Source: Ophthalmolycus amberensis (Eukaryota; Chordata; Actinopteri; Perciformes; Zoarcidae). From it: a DNA stretch of 64,000 nucleotides. A program made the translations under genes and the position numbers. The notes beneath the pieces are model-generated. The model made no database searches. It was not told the DNA's origin and saw only the letters and a program-made list of their open reading frames with translations. The DNA lies in assembly GCA_024529925.1 (NCBI GenBank), contig JAFEUB010000811.1, positions 1,572,001 through 1,636,000 on the forward strand. The letters are read 5' to 3'. Numbering within the stretch: position 1 is the first letter of the stretch; each line of letters starts with the position of its first letter. Shown piece by piece: positions 51,857 to 64,000 of the stretch.

Positions 51857-52450
51857 AAGATGAAAACAGTCAAAAGAACAGCGACACCGACTCAAAGCAA
51901 CCCTTCAAAATGTAACATCTTTTAGCTTTTTATATATATATGACTCATGACACACACGCAAACATCACAGGTTAATATGAAAACAAGTCTCTGGTAGATG
52001 ATGTGTGCAATTTCAGACAAAGCCCTCTGTGAAGGAAAAGATCCGAACATATCTGAGAAGTTTCAAAAAGCGCCTCCTTCCCTCCTAAAGTAGCTCTACG
52101 TTTGCCTGTAACCAATACTGTACATCTGTCATAAAACTCTAAAAACCTCGGCCCCTGCTCACAGTCAAACAAAAAGGGAACTCTTCCTTTTACCGTGTGT
52201 TTTTTGTCTTTAATAAATGTATTTCATATAAAGACATTCAACAGTGAGCAATGCAATATACTTCAAGTAATAAAGTTAGGGATTTTTTTTGGAGTTCCCT
52301 GTTAGAAAAAAAAAACCCCAACAAAAACCAACCTTCAGACTGTGTGGTGATGGAGGGGAAAGACTATGACATCCATTTGGTGATGATGCTGTGTCTAAGC
52401 TACAGGAAGCAATGAGGGACAAGCCTCGACACTTCAGGAGTCAAAGACGT

Positions 52451-52472
52451 GGGGGGGGGGGGGGGGGGGGGG
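52451..52472. repeat. G22 homopolymer (C22 in pik3r3 sense)
   Basis: 22 consecutive G on the plus strand, in the presumed 3' UTR. Confidence 0.9.
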
Positions 52473-55400
52473 TCTAGCTTAGTCGACTGAGAGTGATTGA
52501 AGTATCAATGCAGAAAAAACCCTGATTTATTTATGTTTCTCTTTTCTTCTAAATCGCTGGTTTTGTTGTGTGATCGTTTCCACGGTAAACTTGAAACACC
52601 TGAGGGTTGATGACCAGAAACGTTGTGAAGGAGACCTTAAACGTCTGCCAAATCGAAACAGGCCTGCATTTCCAGATAGCACCTTGAGAGTTGGGATCAC
52701 CGTGTTTCCGTTACGGTCAAACATGACTTGTGGTTCTTAAAGAAAAAAGAAAACCCGCTTTGGACCCGGACTGAGCCTTTTTGTACATTCAAGATTATAT
52801 CGCCCCCGCCTTGCTGTGTCCCCCTGTGAGCCCAAGAGAAAGAAAAAAGACCACCGCCACCGAGGGACAGCAACAGATCCAAAAGACCAAAAAAGAAAAG
52901 GCTGAGTCCCAATTCAGAGGCAGATGAGTTTATAGGATGGCGGCTACATAGAGGAAGCCTAAACCTGGACCTCCTCAGCAAAGATCGTGTGCAGAGGATT
53001 GATAATTCTCTAACCACAGTGGGAATGATACCTCTGAGAAAAACACTGGATTTGCTCACCCTGAAACATCACGCTAATACTTGTAGCCACAGTTTGTGCG
53101 GAAGGAAAGTAGATGGGAAACTGCCAAACGCGTGTCGGAGGCCCCCCAACAAGACCAAGAAAAACAAGTAAAATAGCAGAAAACTATGTAGGAGCAGCAA
53201 ACAATAAACGAGCTTGAGAAACTCCCTTCAGACAAGAACAAAGCGAAGTCGACGACATGGGAAAATGGCGACATTTATTTACCAATTCTTGCATGTCCAA
53301 AAATTGGACAAAACAAAGTCACATTTCTCGCCTGCATTCGACAACGGCCGAACGGAATTACTACACCGTAGGGTCTCGAGGAGGACATTGAAAACGGGGT
53401 TATAGCTAAACACATGGTGGGTGCAACCAAGGTTGCATCATTCCTTCACAAAGACTCCTCTGCAGCTCCTCAAACAATGGCCCTCTTCCTACAACCTGAT
53501 ACACTCCTTCTGACGTACCTGTATGTGTGTGGCCCATACACTGATGATGGCTTATCATACCGTGAACACTGCTGACGACAGAGGGAGAAAGCTTTGTCTG
53601 ACTTTGTAACCAGCGTTTTAAAAATGTCTTTTTTTGGTAGAGGCCCTCAAACGTTATCCTGTGTAAAGTATAAATCAGTTGAATTAGGAACAGCTGCCTT
53701 TGTTTGCCATGAACAAGGTCAAGCTCACATCTACCATTCCTCCCAGCTCTAACCTTTTCATCCTCTAAATAGCTGCAGATTACGAGACCCCCCCCTCCCG
53801 AGATGCAACGCTGACCCCGTTCATCGCCTGTCTCCAAAGGAACAGCCAATGGGTGAGCATTATCTTATCGCAACAACGGCCAATCAGTGATACAGAATTT
53901 CTCATTTCTAGGAAGAATAGAATGCAACTTGTTTTTTTAGGGGAGGTTTTTTTCTCTTCAGTTTTTGAAGACATTTTTTATTGTGTGATGCTTTTTAGTC
54001 TTTGACAGAAAATGCTTCCACTGGTTATAGAGTCAAACACCAGCAAGAAGTTCTGAGTTTAACAAAAGAAAACTAAGAAAATAAGAGGCAACGAAGCAAT
54101 CGGACAAAGAAACTGGAAACGCTTCGCCGTGCACGTTGGTCATCTGTGGGACCTTTAGTGCGTCGCTCTGCTTGACCGCTGGACTACATTAACAAAACGC
54201 TAGATTGCACGTTCATTCAAGTTTTCAGTATTTTCTTCTAAAGCCTGTGTCTTCAGCTTGGGACATCGCCTCTGTCGACCTGCTTTCTGTGTTACATACA
54301 ACATACATATATATATTTTAAATCAAAGCTTATTATTTCTGAAGGTTTTAAAACAAAAACAAACCGTCCCAGTTTTTCAACCCAGTCGTTATATTCATGT
54401 TTCTTTCACAACCACACATAAAATGGGTTTCAGGTTCTCTGGTCAGACTCGGACCATTTGTTACCTTTTTGTCTGGTGTAAGTGTATCACTATTTGAGAC
54501 CTCAGCAACCGAGTCACGGCCTAACATACACAGTTCCTCCCTATAAGAGTCGGGCCAATTTCCGGTTTTGCCGGCCTGGTCCAGCGTTTGAACTTAAACC
54601 GGTCTGATGCAAACTGCCGAACCGGCATTTGTCATTATGACGAGTTCTGGCAAATTAACAAGTAGCCTACATCAGCATCTATGCAGACGGCGTCACAGCG
54701 CTAAATCCGGCTTGCATTGCATTAGTAATAAGCAATATAACAACATGATTACCAATATATGTTTGTTCATAAAAGGACTGAATAAGCCAATGTGCAACTT
54801 ACTGCAGAGGCAAGCCAATTGGGCTCTGAGCCAAGTGGGACACCTAGTGGAATGTGTTGTACAGGTCCGGTGTTTGGCTTCGTATCAAACCGGTTTGAAC
54901 ATGTTTACACTGGCCCAACCCTTCTCCCTATGAAAGTGTTTAAAATCCAATACTTCCACAAACGGCCTGAGCTTGCCAGCACACTTCTTGCACATCCAGC
55001 AAACAAAGTCTGTGAAAAAGTGGATTCAAACATTGCGCAAACATTCAGAAAGTAGACTAAGAAGAATACCCAACTGGTACAAAACAAATGTGTCATTGCC
55101 CAATGTGGTGTCATAAACTTGGTTTTTTTTTTTCTCCACATAAGACAAAAGATGGCAGGAAATCGTCAACCAATATAGTAATAATAATAATGACTTAACA
55201 TCATTTCACTTGCCATTTATCCGTTGGCGGGCTGGCTACTTTATTGATGACTCATGTAGACTTTACCTACACTGGGAAAGCTAGGTGAGCAAGGTACAGA
55301 GTGCCGAGGCCACATACGGGACTCGTTTAAGTGCTTCACACACCATCTGTATTTACAGAAGGTCTCTGCTTTCTGTTTACGTACCATTTGGTTTTCCAAA

Positions 55401-56313
55401 AAGGCTATTTGGTGCGCAAGCACGTGGCCCAAAACTCGGTTTTATGTGTGGTCTCAAACACACCATTCATTTCCTTTTACTTCACTCTTTTCTCCATTCA
55501 CAAAAAGAACAAATAAAACGCTGACTCTTTCCACACCAACTTTGGTCTCTGGTTCTGATCTGTGACGTTGCCATTGGCAAAAAAACAAACTATGTTCCAG
55601 CAAAGCAAAAATAATACAAGAACCCTCTACAGTTAGTATAAAAGCAAGCCTTTTGTCCTTCTGAGACTACAAAACTGTTTTGTGTCACTCCCCACCCTCC
55701 CCCTAAACCCTTCAGCAGCAGTCTACATGGAGGAACACTTCATAAAATGAGTGTCCGTTGTCTCGTTATGCTACATTATTTTTGCTTTTCGTACGGAGAG
55801 GGACAGGACAGACACTTGACATCATCTCCCTCTTGCATTTACCACGAACAAAGTTACGATAAACAAGAAGGAAACATGAAAACTACTCCAGAAACAAGCA
55901 AAAGAAGTTCGTAATATAATCATCTGAGGTGCAAACTAGAAAAAGAACCGGAAAGGAACCAAAAAAGAAACATTAGGGAATGTTTTGTCTTCGTCGTCTT
56001 TTTTTCGTTTTCCGTGCTGAGTTTCCCGTAAAAAGTCTGAGCTGGAGTCTAGGTAGCAGCGGGGTCAATCTGAAACTCTGAAGTGCCCTACTCCGTTTCC
56101 TTCCTTCAGTCGCTTATTTTGTTTTTTTCACATTCACAAACATTTAAAACTTCCTTGTGCAAATCAAGCAGTCTTTAGAAAGAATGCCCTCCGAAATTGT
56201 TCTTGTAAAAATATATAACTCCAAGGTGGCTGACATGTGTGTTGCAGCTCGTGTTTAATTTGTTTCTATCTTTATCGGGTCTGGTGTTGGGGTTGCTTTG
56301 TATTTCAACCAAT

Positions 56314-56331
56314 CCCCCCCCCCCCCCCCCC
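56314..56331. repeat. C18 homopolymer (G18 in pik3r3 sense)
   Basis: 18 consecutive C on the plus strand, beginning 60 bp downstream of the pik3r3 stop codon. Confidence 0.9.
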
Positions 56332-56390
56332 TCTCCTTCTTCAAGAGGGGGTTGGTTTGTTGTCTATGTGGGGGTTTGGCCGGGTGGGGT

Positions 56391-61049
<4,659 letters not shown>

Positions 61050-64000
61050 CTGGAGGAGAGAAAGAGGCAATATGTTACTATTGGAAAAAAAGAAAGAGCT
61101 GGTGTACATGCACTGTGTAACTTGAACTTTGCTGTAGAAAAAACAGGAAAAACCCCAGAGGTCAACCACCCATCCATGACTGCTGATGGAGAGGAAGCGA
61201 AGCAGTGTAACTACTCTCCCCATATTTCATTACTTTACAGACGCGTGCGACCAATTACACCAGAAGAGGCTGGAGAATGTTTTCCATTCATCCCCAAACA
61301 TGACAAGTACAGCCCATACATCATCACGGTAATTATTCTGTCATAAAGCACATGCAACACACACGCACAGAGTTTTAGGTCCTGAGGAGGAGAAGTTTGT
61401 TACGACTGCCAACACCTTTGTTTTCATGGAGGTTCTCTCGTCCACTGAGCGGCTGCAGGGAAACCTCCTGTTAATCATCTGTCGTTGATATCACAGCAGA
61501 TGACGTTAAACTAGACTCTTCTGGTTTGTAATAATAATGTAAATAATTATCGGAGTATGGTACCATATATGGACATGACCTCAATCATTTTTACTGACCT
61601 CAACATTTCCCTTTGTGATTACACGCAGTGCGCAGACACTGCACTTTTTATTTATAGTGCTCAAGAGTCCATTTTATTTCTGTTTTATGGGTTTATGCTA
61701 ATATCATCATACCAATGGCATAAAATGGTCTACAAATGTCGTTTTCGGGACAGGCCTAAGCATAACAAACACAAGTACTTGTGTTTGCTGCCATGCTGTG
61801 TGCCAAACAGAGAGTTAGCCTGAATATGACCCACAGTACCAACACACACCAAGGTTTTTAGAGGTCTCCAGGCACATCTGGATACAGTTTAAGGAACAGC
61901 AGTGTAATTACTGGAGAGCTCCTATATCACAGATCCACACACACACACACACACACACGCACGCACACGCACGCACGCACGCACGCACGCACACGCACAC
62001 GGGAAAGTCCGCTGATGAATGTACCCTGAAATGTCACTGGAGGAGCGTTCTCCTTCAGCTGGAGCATCCCGGAACATTCTGGCGTCACAAATTACTACAC
62101 GCTCACACAGATGACAGAGACAGACATGGGGAATTCCCACAATGCACAGGGAGCGATGAAAAATGACACAGGAATGGTACTCAATTTGTTATGTTATTAA
62201 TATGGCGACAACTCAAGCAAACCAGTATTTACTCCACTTTTAGCTCTGGTTTGGACGTTGGTATAAATTGTCACAGTTTAAGAACAGAGATTAAAAAGGG
62301 GGCCGAGGGCCCCATAACCACCAGAGGGCCATAACACTAGCTAATGTGTAGCATGTTATTTAGCATATTTAAATGTTCACATGAAACTAGATTATAGATC
62401 ATGATCCTCTTTGTTACGTAACAATCTCCACCTGCTGTCTTACAGTGGTGTGATTACAGTTACTACAGGACATTGTGTGTTATGAGCAGTGAAACAGTCT
62501 GAATTACAAAAACAACAGTCAGCAGCCAGCAGCCTTGGACCTTTTGCTCACGTCATGCTGTGAAGACCGCATCAAATAGGTTGGCCTGCTAGTAAAAAAA
62601 ACCATTGGTACAAACACACCAAGAGCAGATGAGTAACAGTGGCAGCTCTTCTTCTTCTCCTGTTCTTTGTTCTCCTTCAACCCTGCTCTCTGTTCCTCCC
62701 CCTCTCTCTCTCACATCACCACAGCAGTCAGTTACTGCAGCCAAAGCTGTCATTCTGCAGCTGCACTGTTCCCCTCTGTCATCACTTTATAAACTCTCTC
62801 TCACACACGGACACCCCCCCCCCCCCATGTGCACTTCCAAGTAAATACAGAGAGGAGGTCCACTTCATATTAAATAAAAATATTAAAAAAGGTAACAAAG
62901 AAGAACACTGCTCTAACATAAGAGGTGCACTGTGTGTGTGTGTGTGTGTGTGCGCGTTTGCATGTTGCTCCCAGTGTGGCAGTACATGGACCCCACAACG
63001 TACAGCATCATAAAGGACAATAGATTGGCCCTTTGTCATGTTCACTTACAATTATTCTAAGGTTTAATTGATGCCTCAATAAAATGTTAAACATCTTAAA
63101 TTTGCTGAAGTCATTTGAGCAAAAGTTAAAGGACTACATCATTTACAATAATATAAAATTTCATAGGTTTAACCAGCAAAATTACCCTTTGTTGCAAAGG
63201 TCCATTGGGAACTTGAAGCATTAAATCAAGCAGAGTGGATGACCTCTGCAGCATGGACGGGGCCGAACCCTCACACTCACTGGAGATGAGCCGGCTCCTT
63301 CAGACCTCTGTCCTGCTTAAAACAAGTCAAACCCACTCATGACAACCATCCCGCTGAAGAGGACAGAGTCTGAACACGTCAGGAAATATGAAAACTCACA
63401 CGAATGTATTGTTCTAAATCTGTAAAAATGAAATACACATCTCTCACAACTACTGCGAGAGAGCAAGAGGGATGGTGAACAAAGGCAGCCTGCCTCATCT
63501 CCCCCCCCCCCCTCCCCCTCACCAGACAAAGGAGGGCTACACGCACACACAGCGATATCACTGGTCATCACACATGCAGCCCACAGCTCTCCCCCTGAAC
63601 AATGCCTGTCAGCACGGACTGACACACACATGATAAACACTCGCACGTGACAAACAGAGTGTCAGACAGAGCATCAACGCGAGCCTCGGCCATCTTTTGG
63701 CAAAACCGGCGAGCTTTGAAAGTTGTGCGTGCACACAGCTGATCGTTAGCACAGCCGTGACAGCGCGGTAACAAAGATCTTTACTGCAACACGAGTTTAC
63801 ATGCAGAGACATTACGACATACACTGCAGAACTTAAGCAAAAACACTCGAAGCACGTGAAAGTGAATGAACCGTTCCGGAGAAATCTGCTCCTCGATCTG
63901 TGCCATTTCCACGACTTTACATGTGGACAAAGTGAGGAGCTGCAGGTGGCGTGTGTGAGCAGTTTGTGGGTGTGTACCAGCGTCACACACACATGGAGAT
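61050..64000 (-). other. pik3r3: Intron of pik3r3 (5' part of gene not in window)
   Basis: The first visible exon needs one base from an upstream exon. I searched the minus strand for the p55-gamma N-terminal exon (conserved TELIFYIEMDPP in human) and did not find it. This stretch is therefore probably the 3' part of a first intron longer than 2.9 kb. It contains a CA/ACGC repeat (61936-62000), a C11 run (62814-62826), a short TG run (62933-62952) and a C10 run near 63500. No exon is recognised. Confidence 0.5.
61936..62000. repeat. (CA)n passing into (ACGC)n
   Basis: CA dinucleotides (about 61936-61958) grade into ACGC tetranucleotides (to about 62000). This is a continuous alternating purine-pyrimidine run, inside the presumed first intron of pik3r3. 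Confidence 0.9.

Larger units (their letters stand above)
49486..56390 (-). other. pik3r3: Probable long 3' UTR of pik3r3
   Basis: This is 6.9 kb directly downstream of the stop codon, with no convincing exon on either strand and no recognisable transposon, unlike the DNA to its left. It contains a C18 run (G18 in the mRNA) 60 bp after the stop, and two long G runs (C24 and C22 in the mRNA). ORFs of up to 147 codons (53849-53406, minus) look like chance. Several minus-strand AATAAA hexamers occur (near 55245, 53982, 53280, 52520, 50400 and 49505), so the true 3' end, or several alternative ends, is not fixed. The 3' UTR assignment is inference. Confidence 0.45.

Noticed and set aside
53406..53849. 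147-codon minus-strand ORF.
   Set aside because: No domain, low-quality composition, and it lies in the presumed 3' UTR of pik3r3 with no splice-site support.

Overview
The window is vertebrate, almost certainly teleost, nuclear DNA. It is dominated by long (CA)n/(TG)n and (TA)n microsatellites, poly-G/poly-C runs and degraded fish-type repeats: a tRNA-derived SINE, a Tc1 transposase remnant, a non-LTR reverse transcriptase, LINE 3' tails and a fold-back MITE. Only one host gene can be read with confidence. I cannot name the species. There are no operons, CRISPR arrays, phage genes or other prokaryotic features, and I found no undescribed multi-gene system.

The secure gene is pik3r3 (PI3-kinase regulatory subunit p55-gamma). 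It lies on the minus strand at 56391-61049 as eight GT-AG exons that join in frame into the last 434 residues. These contain a Pro-rich linker, the N-terminal SH2 domain, the inter-SH2 coiled coil that binds p110, and the C-terminal SH2 domain. The p55-specific first exon is not in the window, so the gene enters from the right edge and 61050-64000 is taken as its first intron. Below the stop codon, about 6.9 kb (roughly 49.5-56.4 kb) has no recognisable transposon and is probably a long 3' UTR with several possible poly(A) signals.

The left 49 kb has no confidently identifiable host exon. It holds a SINE-like fragment (0.4 kb), a 66-copy TG repeat (1.0 kb), a 468-bp palindromic MITE (1.9-2.4 kb), two Tc1-type end remnants (2.7 and 33 kb), a hAT-like remnant (4.5 kb), a 43-copy 32/34-bp minisatellite (7.9-9.3 kb), two copies of one LINE tail (15.4 and 24.1 kb), a dead Tc1 transposase (26.2-27.2 kb), a truncated LINE with reverse transcriptase motifs (43.8-45.4 kb) and a decayed AT-rich tandem array with an inserted element (47.4-49.0 kb). 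Two plus-strand segments (28685-28902 and 29849-29917) have good splice signals and compatible phase. They may be the end of an unrecognised gene, but I could not identify the protein.

Identification of pik3r3 and of the transposase and reverse transcriptase rests on motifs visible in the translations. Naming of the dispersed fish repeats rests on memory of their consensus sequences and is less certain.
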